Assembly (NCBI GenBank): GCA_016200765.1 | Contig: JACQEC010000377.1 | Coordinates: 1 to 9,523, forward strand | Origin: Chloroflexota bacterium | Lineage (GTDB): Bacteria; Chloroflexota; Anaerolineae; JACRMK01 | Reading direction: 5' to 3' | DNA length: 9,523 nt | Part shown: positions 1 through 6,582 of the stretch, one piece after another | How the letters are laid out: every line of letters begins with the position of its first letter | Position numbering within the stretch: the stretch's first letter is position 1 | The notes under the pieces: model-generated | What the model saw: the letters and a program-made list of their open reading frames with translations, nothing else | The model's database searches: none | Told to the model about the DNA's origin: nothing | Program-made: the position numbers and the translations under genes

Positions 1-15
1 AGCAAAGCCCATCCT

Positions 16-1257
16 CTAGTGCACCACCTCGCCCACGACCGGCCTGCCCGCCTCGCGCAGGCCCTTCACCTGATAGCCCAGCATCCCCGGCGCGCCGATA
101 ACCAGCGCGGATAACAGCACCATCGCCGGCACGCCCAGCACCGGCAGGAGGAGTCCGCCCAGGGCTCCGCCAATCGGGTTGCCTCCCTGCATCAGGGTGC
201 GCAGGAGCGCGAAGGTGCGCCCGCGCAGGTCCGCCGGTATAACCTGCATCCGCAGGGTTTGCGCCCAAATCGTCAGGGGCGCGCTGAACGCGCCGAAGAA
301 AAACAAGCCCACCGCGGCCACGGCGGCACTGCGCCCGGCCAGCACAATCACCAGCGACGCGCCGGAGAGCGTTTGCGCCACACAGATCATCAGGCCCAGC
401 CCCAGCGAGAACGCCCCGCCGCCAACCAGCAGAGCACTGCTCACTTCGCCCAATGCCAGCGCGCCCAGCAGTCCGCCGTATAGCTCCGCTCCTCCGCCAA
501 GCGTCTGGTCGGACAAGATGGGCAGCCAGACCGAGAGAATGCCGCCGCCGATGTTGTAGGCCATGAACATGAACGTCGTGGCGAACAGCATCGGGTTCGT
601 CAGCAGAAGGCGAACCGCGTCCTTCATGCCATAGGGCGGCGCGCCAGCCGGACGCGTCGGGCCTGTCTCCTCTGCAGGACGAGCGCGCACCAATGCGAAA
701 GCAAACGTGAAGTACGAGAGCGCGTCCGCGATCACCACATTCGGCGCGCCAATCCAGCCAATGAGCAGACCCGCCGCGACCGGTCCCACAACGCCGGCCA
801 GCGTGAAACTCAACGTTTCCAGCGCGTTAGCCGTGGCGAGATGCTCGCGGCGGACGATGGACGGGATCAACGACGGCCCGCCCGCCAGCGAAATCATCAT
901 CAGCGCGCCATAGACCGCGGCGACGAGATAGACGTGCCAGAGGGCCAACAGTCCGGCGGCGTTCAACAGCGGCACAGAGGCCACCGCCACGCCCCGCACC
1001 AGACTGTCGGCTATCATGACCCGCCGCCGATCAAAGCGGTCAAGCAACGGGCCGGCCACAAAGCCGCCCACCAGTATCGGCCCGGTATAGCAGAGCATCA
1101 GCCAGCCCAGCGCCGTCGCCGAGTGGGTGGTCTCCCAGACAAACCACGTCAGCGCGACCCGTGTCATGGCGTCGCCCAGAGCCGAAAACGTGAAGCCCGA
1201 CCAGAACCAACTGAACGGGCGCGATTGAAAGATCTGCCGGTAGCGCGCAAAGGCCAT
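16..1257 (-). CDS. MFS transporter (MFS_3 / EntS-MefA-like exporter)
   Basis: A major facilitator superfamily permease of 413 residues, about the usual size for a 12-helix exporter, in the inner membrane. Hydrophobic segments run throughout. Residues 69-79 (GPLLDRFDRRR) match MFS motif A in the loop between helices 2 and 3. The N-terminus (FSWFWSGFTFSALGDAMTRVAL) resembles MFS_3 proteins, a group that includes the EntS enterobactin exporter and Mef-type macrolide pumps; the substrate cannot be told here. I chose the ATG at 1257 because a perfect AGGAGG (minus strand, 1262-1267) lies 4 nt upstream. A further ATG at 1272 in frame has no such site and would place the Shine-Dalgarno inside the gene. 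It diverges from a WYL-type regulator, an arrangement common for locally regulated exporters. Family is firm; substrate unknown. Confidence 0.9.
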   Translation of the reverse strand: MAFARYRQIFQSRPFSWFWSGFTFSALGDAMTRVALTWFVWETTHSATALGWLMLCYTGPILVGGFVAGPLLDRFDRRRVMIADSLVRGVAVASVPLLNAAGLLALWHVYLVAAVYGALMMISLAGGPSLIPSIVRREHLATANALETLSFTLAGVVGPVAAGLLIGWIGAPNVVIADALSYFTFAFALVRARPAEETGPTRPAGAPPYGMKDAVRLLLTNPMLFATTFMFMAYNIGGGILSVWLPILSDQTLGGGAELYGGLLGALALGEVSSALLVGGGAFSLGLGLMICVAQTLSGASLVIVLAGRSAAVAAVGLFFFGAFSAPLTIWAQTLRMQVIPADLRGRTFALLRTLMQGGNPIGGALGGLLLPVLGVPAMVLLSALVIGAPGMLGYQVKGLREAGRPVVGEVVH

Positions 1258-1261
1258 GCGG

Positions 1262-1267
1262 CCTCCT
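1262..1267 (-). promoter_or_regulatory. Shine-Dalgarno of the MFS gene
   Basis: AGGAGG on the minus strand, 4 nt before the ATG at 1257. It decides the start of the transporter gene against the in-frame ATG at 1272. Confidence 0.75.
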
Positions 1268-1288
1268 AGCATTTTGGGTTATAATCCA

Positions 1289-1339
1289 TCATACTCGCCA
1301 AACGTTGACACCAGCCTGTCATACTTTCTGAATGATACC
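1289..1339. promoter_or_regulatory. Divergent control region between MFS and WYL regulator genes
   Basis: The 82-bp gap between the divergent starts holds a perfect TTGACA (plus strand, 1305-1310) suitable as a -35 box, but no good -10 box at normal spacing (CTGAAT at 1328-1333 after 17 bp). TGACA (1306-1310) and TGTCA (1317-1321) form a short dyad with 11-bp spacing overlapping that -35. TCATACT occurs twice (1289-1295 and 1319-1325), exactly 30 bp or about three helical turns apart, with a related TGATAC at 1333-1338. Such an array fits operator sites for the adjacent regulator; this is inference from pattern and position only. Confidence 0.4.
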
Positions 1340-2350
1340 ATGAACCGCCTCGACCGCGCGCTGGGCATCCTCCTGCGACTGCGCGCCGGCCAAGCCCTGC
1401 CGGCCAGCGAGTTGGCCCGGCATTTTGAGGTGTCCCGGCGCACCATTTACCGCGACATCGAGACGCTGGCGCTGGCCGGTGTGCCGGTGTACGCCGAGAT
1501 GGGGCGCGACGGCGGATTCCGTCTGATGGAGGGCTATTTTCTGCCGCCGGTGATGTTCTCCGTGCCGGAGGCCATGTCTCTGCTGTTGGGTCTGGCCCTT
1601 CTGCGCGGTTTGCGCGCCAGCCCGCTCGCCGCGGAGCAGGAAAGCGGCGAACGCAAACTGCTGGCCGTGATGCCCGATCACTTTCGGGCGGCGCTGGCCG
1701 AAGCGTCGCGCGTGATTGGCTTCGAGACGGTGCCCGGCGATGCCTTTCATCCGGAGCGCTCGAACGGACTGCCCGCCGGGGCGAACGAGGGCGAGACCGT
1801 GAGCGTGTTTCTGCGGGCCATCCTCGATCACCGGGGGGTTGCGCTCTCCTATCATTCCCCCTATGGCAACGGCGTGGATCACGTTGCCGCCTTCCCGCGC
1901 GGCGTCCTGTGGGATCGCGGCCACTGGTATCTGATCGGCTGTCGAACAGGGCGCGAGCCGGAGCGGCGATTCTGGCGCGCGGACCGCGTCGCGAGCATCG
2001 CCCCGCGCGCGCTCACTGCCGACCCCGATCCATCGTTTGACGTGCGCGCCCTACTGGGCCGCCAGTGGCTTCAATCGGCGATGCAGCAGTGGGCGCGCGA
2101 GTCGCCGGTGAAGATTCGGCTGTCGCGGCCACAGGCCGAGCGACTGCGCCAAGATTGGTACTACGGCCACGCGCGCTTCGACGACTTGCCCGACGGCGAC
2201 GTGCTGATGCTCTTCGGCGAGGACGACCGGCGCGCGGCCTTTGAACTGTTGCGCTGGCTGGGGCCGGGCGCTGAATTGCTGGAGCCAGCCGCGTGGCGGG
2301 CAGAGCTGCGCTCTGAACTCAGCCAGATGCTGGATGTTTATACTCCCTAA
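1340..2350 (+). CDS. HTH/WYL-domain transcriptional regulator (YafY family)
   Basis: A 336-residue DNA-binding regulator with the full YafY layout. Residues about 2-60 form an HTH_11 winged helix with the recognition-helix pattern VSRRTIYRDIETL (31-43). The middle is a WYL domain with the name-giving residues at W196-Y197-L198. The C-terminal WCX domain runs from about 255 to the end. WYL domains are thought to sense small ligands or nucleic acids. I chose ATG 1340 because the protein begins MNRLDRAL, directly at the HTH domain as is usual. The in-frame ATG at 1256 would add 28 unrelated residues and overlap the divergent gene's start. There is no Shine-Dalgarno before 1340. It is the first gene of a plus-strand run (11 nt to the next) and faces away from the MFS gene; it may regulate both. 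Ligand unknown. Confidence 0.92.
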   Translation: MNRLDRALGILLRLRAGQALPASELARHFEVSRRTIYRDIETLALAGVPVYAEMGRDGGFRLMEGYFLPPVMFSVPEAMSLLLGLALLRGLRASPLAAEQESGERKLLAVMPDHFRAALAEASRVIGFETVPGDAFHPERSNGLPAGANEGETVSVFLRAILDHRGVALSYHSPYGNGVDHVAAFPRGVLWDRGHWYLIGCRTGREPERRFWRADRVASIAPRALTADPDPSFDVRALLGRQWLQSAMQQWARESPVKIRLSRPQAERLRQDWYYGHARFDDLPDGDVLMLFGEDDRRAAFELLRWLGPGAELLEPAAWRAELRSELSQMLDVYTP

Positions 2351-2361
2351 ACGGCCAAACT

Positions 2362-3534
2362 ATGTCTCTTCCACCTCTTGTTGACGAGCACGCTCTCCAG
2401 ACCTACCTCGCCGCGCAATGGCCCGGCTCGGACGCGCCGGTGCGGGTTGAAAAGATTCAGGCCGGACATTCCAACGAGACGTTCCTCGTCGCGCGCGGCG
2501 ATGAGCAGTGGGTTCTGCGCCGCCCGCCGCGCCCGCCCTACCTGCCGACGGCGCACGATGTCCTGCGCGAGTACCGCGTGATCTCCGCGCTGGCGCAGAC
2601 GGCCTTCCCCGTGCCGCGCCCCGTACTGGTCTGTGAGGACACCTCGGTTATCGGCGCGCCGTTCTACCTGATGGAGCGCGTGGACGGGATCGTGTTTCGC
2701 AACACGCTGCAGGGCGGATTCGCCGCCGAGCGCGACGGCGCGGCCATCGCCGGCGAGTTGGTTCGCGCGCTTGCCGCCCTGCATGCGGTGGACTATCAGG
2801 CGGTCGGGTTGGGCAGTCTGGGCCGCCCCGAAGGCTACCTCGCGCGCCAATTGAAACGCTGGACGGGACAACTGGAGGGCGCGCAGACACGCCCCACGCC
2901 CGACCTCGACGCCGTGACCGGCTGGCTGAACGCGCACCTGCCCGAATCGCCGCCCGCGACCATCGTCCACGGCGACTTCCGGCTGGATAACGTGATCTAC
3001 GCTCCCCGGCCACCGGCACGGCAAATACTCACCGCCGAGCGCGCGGAGAACGCCGAGAAGAACTCGGAACTTCACGCTCGAAACTTCACGCCGCGAAAGC
3101 GCGCGAAAGCGAAAGAAGAAATCTCTGCGCCCTCCGCGTCCTCGGCGGTGAGTTCGCAGGCGCGCATCGTGGCCGTGCTCGATTGGGAAATGTCAACGCT
3201 CGGCGATCCGCTGGCCGACCTCGGCTACCTGCTCTCTTTCTGGCGCGAGGCTGGTGAAGCCGCCGCCACGCCACTGCCCGACGACATGGGCGACGTGACC
3301 TCCCAGCCGGGCTTCCCCACCCGCGCCGAGGTCGCCGCGCGCTATGAGGAACTTAGCGGGCGTAAGGTTGACCATCTGACGTTTTACATCGTGCTGGCCA
3401 TCTGGAAGCTCGCCATCCTGCTCGAAGGCTCGTACAAACGCCATCTGGCTGGCACCACCGACGACCCGTTCTTCGCCCTATTGGCCGAAGGCGTGCCCGC
3501 GCTGGCGAGGCGCGCGCGAGCAATGACCGGGTGA
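2362..3534 (+). CDS. APH/ACAD10-like phosphotransferase family protein with in-frame repeat insertion
   Basis: A 390-residue protein of the aminoglycoside phosphotransferase (kinase-like) fold, of the branch related to the N-terminal domain of human ACAD10/ACAD11. Visible motifs: nucleotide loop AGHSNETF (34-41), VLRRPP (51-56), the Brenner catalytic motif HGDFRLDN (203-210, with D205 and N210), and the metal-binding Asp in VLDWEMSTLGDP (D274). Members often phosphorylate hydroxylated acyl-CoAs rather than antibiotics (LvaA, which acts on 4-hydroxyvaleryl-CoA in levulinate breakdown, belongs here), so a role in acyl-CoA metabolism is likelier than resistance. Relatives run about 340-350 residues. 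The excess is explained by a palindromic DNA repeat translated as residues 222-264, low-complexity and charged, lying between the catalytic loop and D274. The frame is kept, so the protein may still work with a longer loop. No clear Shine-Dalgarno precedes the ATG. Confidence 0.88.
   Translation: MSLPPLVDEHALQTYLAAQWPGSDAPVRVEKIQAGHSNETFLVARGDEQWVLRRPPRPPYLPTAHDVLREYRVISALAQTAFPVPRPVLVCEDTSVIGAPFYLMERVDGIVFRNTLQGGFAAERDGAAIAGELVRALAALHAVDYQAVGLGSLGRPEGYLARQLKRWTGQLEGAQTRPTPDLDAVTGWLNAHLPESPPATIVHGDFRLDNVIYAPRPPARQILTAERAENAEKNSELHARNFTPRKRAKAKEEISAPSASSAVSSQARIVAVLDWEMSTLGDPLADLGYLLSFWREAGEAAATPLPDDMGDVTSQPGFPTRAEVAARYEELSGRKVDHLTFYIVLAIWKLAILLEGSYKRHLAGTTDDPFFALLAEGVPALARRARAMTG
3027..3153. 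repeat. Palindromic mobile repeat inside kinase gene
   Basis: A 127-bp segment whose ends are perfect 13-bp inverted copies: ACTCACCGCCGAG at 3027-3039 and CTCGGCGGTGAGT at 3141-3153. The similarity continues inward for about 18 more bases with a few mismatches (both arms carry CGCGGAG and CGC-GAGA). It is open in the gene's frame and adds residues 222-264 to a conserved kinase domain, where relatives go straight from the catalytic loop to the LDWE motif. I find no clear target duplication. Similar GCCGAGGACGCGGAG-type repeats are, as far as I recall, common in repeat-rich bacterial genomes, but I cannot name the family. Confidence 0.82.
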
Positions 3535-3544
3535 TGCCGCGGCC

Positions 3545-4234
3545 ATGAGTCAGCCCCCTTCCCCCTTCCTGCCGCGCCGCGAGGGCGCGTGCGAAATCTA
3601 TCTGGTGCGCCACGCCGACGCGACGCCGGATGCGAGCAGTCCCGCCGCCGCAAACTTCGACGACCAGCCGCTCAACGCGCGCGGTCTGGAGCAAGCACAG
3701 GCGCTGGCGCGCGCCCTGGGCCACGAAGGGTTCACCGCGCTCTACACCAGCCCCCTGCGCCGCTGTCTGGAGACGATCATGCCGCTCTCCGATGAAGCCA
3801 ACTTGAGCATTTCAATCGAGCCTGATGTGCGCGAGATTCGGTTCGACCGTCAGGCCCCCGACTTGGATCGGGGGCAGGCGCAGGGCCGGAACGGCGCCGG
3901 TGATCTGTTTCACGACGGGGGGATGGCGGTCGGGGCGTTTGCCATGCGCAAGGGCACGTTCGACGGCTTGCCCGGCGCCGAGCCGCGCGCGCAATTCCGC
4001 GCCCGCGTGCGCGATGCGATTGATCAGTTAGCCGCCGACCATCCCGGCGAACGGATTGCCGTCTGCACGCACGGCGGGGTAGTCAACGTCTATGTGGCGG
4101 TGGTGCTGGGGTTGGAGCGCGATTTCTTCGTGCCGGTCGCCAACACCGCGATTAGCGTGGTGCGGGTTCGCGGGACAGAGCGCATTATTGTGGCGCTCAA
4201 CAATATCAGCCACTTGCGATCATTGCCGCAGTGA
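3545..4234 (+). CDS. Histidine phosphatase family protein (phosphoglycerate mutase-like)
   Basis: A 229-residue member of the histidine phosphatase (branch 1) superfamily, probably a cytosolic phosphatase. The phospho-accepting histidine lies in LVRHAD (H23, preceded by R22). YTSPLRRCLET and PDVREIRF supply the usual Arg and acid positions, and the second catalytic histidine is in CTHGGVVN (H176). Small-molecule phosphate esters are the usual substrates; which one is not visible. The gene starts 10 nt after the kinase-fold gene, so the two are probably co-transcribed and could act on the same metabolite in opposite directions, which is speculation. Residues 104-110 (APDLDRG) are encoded by a GC-rich palindrome that recurs in the non-coding region at right, so the stretch after the RE-I-F motif (about 103-125) may partly be inserted sequence. 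No strong Shine-Dalgarno precedes the ATG. Confidence 0.88.
   Translation: MSQPPSPFLPRREGACEIYLVRHADATPDASSPAAANFDDQPLNARGLEQAQALARALGHEGFTALYTSPLRRCLETIMPLSDEANLSISIEPDVREIRFDRQAPDLDRGQAQGRNGAGDLFHDGGMAVGAFAMRKGTFDGLPGAEPRAQFRARVRDAIDQLAADHPGERIAVCTHGGVVNVYVAVVLGLERDFFVPVANTAISVVRVRGTERIIVALNNISHLRSLPQ
3854..3875. repeat. CCCCCGA palindrome, copy 1 (inside phosphatase gene)
   Basis: GCCCCCGA (3854-3861) and TCGGGGGC (3868-3875) form an 8-bp stem with loop CTTGGA. It belongs with the hairpins at 6562-6582 and 6930-6948, whose loops differ by one base (CTGGA or its complement). In this gene it is translated in frame as APDLDRG. Confidence 0.75.
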
Positions 4235-4254
4235 TTCGCCCAATACCAATTCAA

Positions 4255-4260
4255 AGGGAG
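4255..4260 (+). promoter_or_regulatory. Shine-Dalgarno of the oxidoreductase gene
   Basis: AGGGAG 8 nt before the ATG at 4269. It fixes that start against an open frame reaching back to 4092 inside the phosphatase gene. Confidence 0.75.
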
Positions 4261-4268
4261 ACACAGCC

Positions 4269-4979
4269 ATGCGCGTCTATTTGAAAGAGCGGCGCACCGA
4301 AACGCCCGACGTCATCTCGTTCACCTTTGACCTGCGCGGCCAGCCGTTCGCCTACAAGCCCGGCCAGTACGTCTATTACGAACTCGACGAGCTGGCGTTT
4401 CCCGACGAGCGCGGCAAGCGGCGGCACTTCTCGCTTTCCAGCTCGCCGACCGAAGAGGGGCAGGTGATGTTCACGACCAAGATGCGGGGCAGTGGCTTCA
4501 AGGAGACGCTTCGCCACGCGCCCATCGGCTACGAGTTGACGATGGAAACGCCGCGCGGCAGTTTTGTCGTGCCGGAGGGCGACGCGCGCCGCCATGTGTT
4601 CATCGCCGGCGGCATCGGCATCACGCCCTATCGCTCCATCTTACGCCACGCCGCCGATAGCGGCGCGCCGGTGGACGCCTTTCTGTTCTACTTCAACCGC
4701 TCGGCCTCGGACATCGCCTTCCGCGCCGAGTTGGAGCAGTGGGCGGCGCAGATGCCTGCCTTCCGCTTGGTGCATGTGTTGAGCGGGCCGGAGGCCGGTT
4801 GGAGCGGGGAGATTGGGCGGCTGGACGAGGCGCTCTTGCGCAAATACCTGCCCGACCTAGCCGGGTCGCTCTTCTGGATCAGCGGCCCACCGCCAATGGT
4901 CAAGACCTACATGGAACTGCTCGCACAGATCGGCGTCCCCGAAGACAGCCTGCGCCGCGATAGCTTCACCGGCTATTGA
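4269..4979 (+). CDS. FAD/NAD(P)-dependent ferredoxin-reductase-like oxidoreductase
   Basis: A 236-residue flavoprotein of the ferredoxin-NADP reductase superfamily, consisting only of the FAD-binding barrel and the NAD(P)-binding domain. The flavin motif RxYS appears as R-H-F-S (52-55). The nucleotide phosphate loop is GGIGITP (114-120), and GPPPM (206-210) is the typical second NAD(P) motif. The protein ends in an aromatic tail (SFTGY) that usually stacks on the flavin. There is no iron-sulfur or globin domain, so it needs a separate electron partner, such as a ferredoxin, oxygenase or desaturase encoded elsewhere. It lies 34 nt after the phosphatase gene with its own good ribosome site, and is probably the last gene of the regulator-kinase-phosphatase run. 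The substrate partner is unknown. Confidence 0.9.
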   Translation: MRVYLKERRTETPDVISFTFDLRGQPFAYKPGQYVYYELDELAFPDERGKRRHFSLSSSPTEEGQVMFTTKMRGSGFKETLRHAPIGYELTMETPRGSFVVPEGDARRHVFIAGGIGITPYRSILRHAADSGAPVDAFLFYFNRSASDIAFRAELEQWAAQMPAFRLVHVLSGPEAGWSGEIGRLDEALLRKYLPDLAGSLFWISGPPPMVKTYMELLAQIGVPEDSLRRDSFTGY

Positions 4980-5020
4980 GCGGTTCCTGTAATGGTCAGC
5001 CACCTGTTGAACAAGGCGAA

Positions 5021-5047
5021 AGCATGGTGAGCCTGTCGAACCATGCT
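5021..5047. repeat. Hairpin in the convergent gap after the oxidoreductase gene
   Basis: AGCATGGT (5021-5028) and ACCATGCT (5040-5047) form a perfect 8-bp stem around loop GAGCCTGTCGA. It sits in the 93-bp gap between two genes ending tail to tail. GAGCCTGTCGAA resembles a dispersed repeat word I know from many bacterial genomes. There is no T-run, so a factor-independent terminator is not supported, although the structure could block read-through. Confidence 0.6.
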
Positions 5048-5072
5048 GGCCTACACCTCTGTGCTCAACTGC

Positions 5073-6275
5073 CTACGTCGGAATGATCAGGCTTTCGAGG
5101 TCGCGCGGGTAGTAGGTCATCATCTCGATGCCGTCCTCGGTGATCGCCACCGTGTCGGAGTGGCGAAAGCCGCCAAGATCGGGGCTGTACAGCCCCGGCT
5201 CCACGGTGAAGACCATGCCCGGCTGTAAGAGGGTGGCATCGCCTTTATCGAGGAACGGCCCCTCGTGGTAGCGCAGGCCGATGGCATGGCCGCTGTGATG
5301 CTTCCAGTGCGGCATCAGGCCGTTATCCTCGTAGAACTTGCGCACGGCCCTGTCCACATCACTGCACGCCGCGCCGGGGCGCATCGCGTTGAACGCCGTT
5401 TCCTGCGCGCGCTTCATGCAGTCGAAGAACCGTCTCTGCGCGTCGCCGGGCTGGCCGATGATCATCGTGCGCTCCAGTTCGGAGTGATAGCCCCACATCG
5501 GACAGCCCGCGCCGGTCACCAGCACATCGCCGAGCATGAACGTCGCGTTCATCGCCAGCGCGTGCGGAATCGCCGCGTTGCGCCCAATCTGGCCGCGATA
5601 GCCCGCGCTGGGGCCGCCGTGCCCCATGCTTTGCGCGCGATAGAGCGGGCCAATCGTGTCCATCATGGCGAGCGTCGCTTCGTGTCCGGCGCGCAGGCTC
5701 ACCTCAGTTTCGGTCGCACCGGGGCGCGTGTAGCGTTGAAGCAGGACGTGCGCCAGATGGCCCCACTTCACGCTCTCACGAATCAGCGCGAGTTCGGCTT
5801 CGCTCTTGATCGCCATCATGCCCTCGATGAACGCGCCGACGTTGACCACCGCGCAATCCATCAACGCCGACAGCGACGGCCCCTGATAGCCCAGTATCCA
5901 CGGGTAGCCGTCGGAATCTGCCCCGACCCGCCCGCCGATGCCCATCTCGCGGAGCATCTTCTGGAAGTGGTGCATCGGGTGCGGGTCGTCGGGGTATTCG
6001 AGATAGTGGTCAACCCGGCTGACCTGCGTCTTGGCTCTGGCGTGTTCCAGTTCGAGGCGCGGCACGAACATGCCCTGCTCGCCGCCGGAGTTCATGACGT
6101 AGGCGATGGGGCGCTCGGTCGGGATGAACGCGAAGCCGGAGGTGAAGAGGATGTGGAAGCTGTCGAACAGCACGACGCCGGACAGTTTTTCCTGCCGGAC
6201 ATGGGCCAGCAGTTTTTCAGCGCGGCCCTGGATTTCTTGCGCGGTGATTTGCATGGATGCGGTTTTCGTGGACAT
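5073..6275 (-). CDS. M24 family (creatinase/aminopeptidase P fold) protein, altered metal site
   Basis: A 400-residue protein with the creatinase N-terminal domain (about 15-150) followed by the pita-bread catalytic domain (about 160-395). The His in GRNAAIPHAL (H238), the SGHAIGL His (H330) and the VEPGLY Glu (E359) are kept. Aligned to classical Xaa-Pro aminopeptidases, the first metal Asp is G255 (TGAG in place of DAG), the second is E266 (SELERT for GDITRT), and the last Glu is S373 (RHSD for RIED). So it probably does not hold the usual dinuclear metal site. This pattern fits creatinase-like members, which hydrolyse C-N bonds without metal, so a small amidine or amide substrate is as likely as a peptide. 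GGAG (minus, 6284-6287) 8 nt upstream supports the ATG at 6275. It is a single gene with a plausible own promoter. Confidence 0.9.
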   Translation of the reverse strand: MSTKTASMQITAQEIQGRAEKLLAHVRQEKLSGVVLFDSFHILFTSGFAFIPTERPIAYVMNSGGEQGMFVPRLELEHARAKTQVSRVDHYLEYPDDPHPMHHFQKMLREMGIGGRVGADSDGYPWILGYQGPSLSALMDCAVVNVGAFIEGMMAIKSEAELALIRESVKWGHLAHVLLQRYTRPGATETEVSLRAGHEATLAMMDTIGPLYRAQSMGHGGPSAGYRGQIGRNAAIPHALAMNATFMLGDVLVTGAGCPMWGYHSELERTMIIGQPGDAQRRFFDCMKRAQETAFNAMRPGAACSDVDRAVRKFYEDNGLMPHWKHHSGHAIGLRYHEGPFLDKGDATLLQPGMVFTVEPGLYSPDLGGFRHSDTVAITEDGIEMMTYYPRDLESLIIPT

Positions 6276-6283
6276 GGGATTCG

Positions 6284-6287
6284 CTCC
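6284..6287 (-). promoter_or_regulatory. Shine-Dalgarno of the M24 gene
   Basis: GGAG on the minus strand, 8 nt before the ATG at 6275. Confidence 0.6.
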
Positions 6288-6314
6288 GTGATAGGGTTGG
6301 GGAAAGCCAGCGCA

Positions 6315-6343
6315 ACTTTAGCATAAGCGTAGCGGCAAAGCAA
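6315..6343 (-). promoter_or_regulatory. Sigma-70-like promoter of the M24 gene
   Basis: On the minus strand, TTGCTT (6338-6343) is followed by a 17-bp spacer and TAAAGT (6315-6320). The -10 is preceded by TGC, an extended -10 feature. It stands about 40 bp upstream of the start codon. The MITE-like element begins 17 bp beyond the -35, so its insertion left the promoter core intact but replaced the upstream sequence. Confidence 0.5.
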
Positions 6344-6409
6344 GGCGCGTTATGCGTTTGGGTATAGCGCAGAATCGTCGGCGGCGTGAGGAGGTTGGGC
6401 GTGAGTTAC

Positions 6410-6461
6410 GCAGGCGGTTAGAAACCGCCTGCTATAAATAGAAAACCCGCTGAAGCGGGTT
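6410..6461. repeat. Tandem pair of small hairpins
   Basis: GCAGGCGGTT / AACCGCCTGC (6410-6419 and 6423-6432) make a 10-bp stem with a 3-nt loop. AACCCGC / GCGGGTT (6444-6450 and 6455-6461) make a 7-bp stem with loop TGAA. An AT-rich spacer (TATAAATAG) separates them. They lie inside the MITE-like element. Confidence 0.75.
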
Positions 6462-6464
6462 GAG

Positions 6465-6502
6465 ACCGGTTCGCTAACCGCTTATCGTCACGGACAACCG
6501 GT
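6465..6502. repeat. ACCGGTT / AACCGGT inverted repeat
   Basis: ACCGGTT at 6465-6471 and AACCGGT at 6496-6502 are 7-bp inverted copies with a 24-nt loop, third in the series of dyads inside the MITE-like element. Confidence 0.5.
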
Positions 6503-6561
6503 TATCACCCAGAATCGTCGGAGACGTGAGATGGTCTGTGCTGTGGGCGAAGCCACGGCCA

Positions 6562-6582
6562 GCCCCCGATCCAGTCGGGGGC
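6562..6582. repeat. CCCCCGA palindrome, copy 2
   Basis: GCCCCCGA (6562-6569), loop TCCAG, TCGGGGGC (6575-6582). Together with its flank it is an exact inverted copy of the hairpin at 6930-6948 over about 22 bp. It lies inside the MITE-like element. Confidence 0.75.

Larger units (their letters stand above)
6370..6530 (+). repeat. Direct repeat inside the MITE-like element
   Basis: CAGAATCGTCGG plus nine further bases occurs at 6370-6390 and again at 6510-6530, 21 bp with two mismatches, 140 bp apart. The first copy overlaps the left terminal repeat, so the second is an internal copy of the element's end. The segment between them (6391-6509) carries the small hairpins. Confidence 0.75.

Noticed and set aside
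1256..1339. Upstream ATG for the WYL regulator
   Set aside because: It would add 28 residues with no family counterpart, overlap the divergent MFS start and lie over its Shine-Dalgarno; ATG 1340 starts at the HTH domain.
2347..3075. Open minus-strand frame of 242 codons
   Set aside because: Antisense to the kinase-fold gene, with no domain and shadow-type composition.
2362..3534. Antibiotic resistance (aminoglycoside phosphotransferase)
   Set aside because: The motifs fit the ACAD10/acyl-CoA branch of the fold rather than known drug-modifying enzymes, and the context is metabolic.
5021..5047. Factor-independent terminator
   Set aside because: The stem is good but no T-run follows on either strand.
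5265..6326. Open plus-strand frame of 353 codons
   Set aside because: It lies antisense to the M24 gene, which has clear family motifs. The sequence is compositionally biased (Arg, Ala, His rich) with no recognisable domain, as expected for a frame opposite a GC-rich gene.
6410..6582. CRISPR-like series of repeats
   Set aside because: The hairpins differ from each other in sequence and spacing and there are no uniform repeats with unique spacers.
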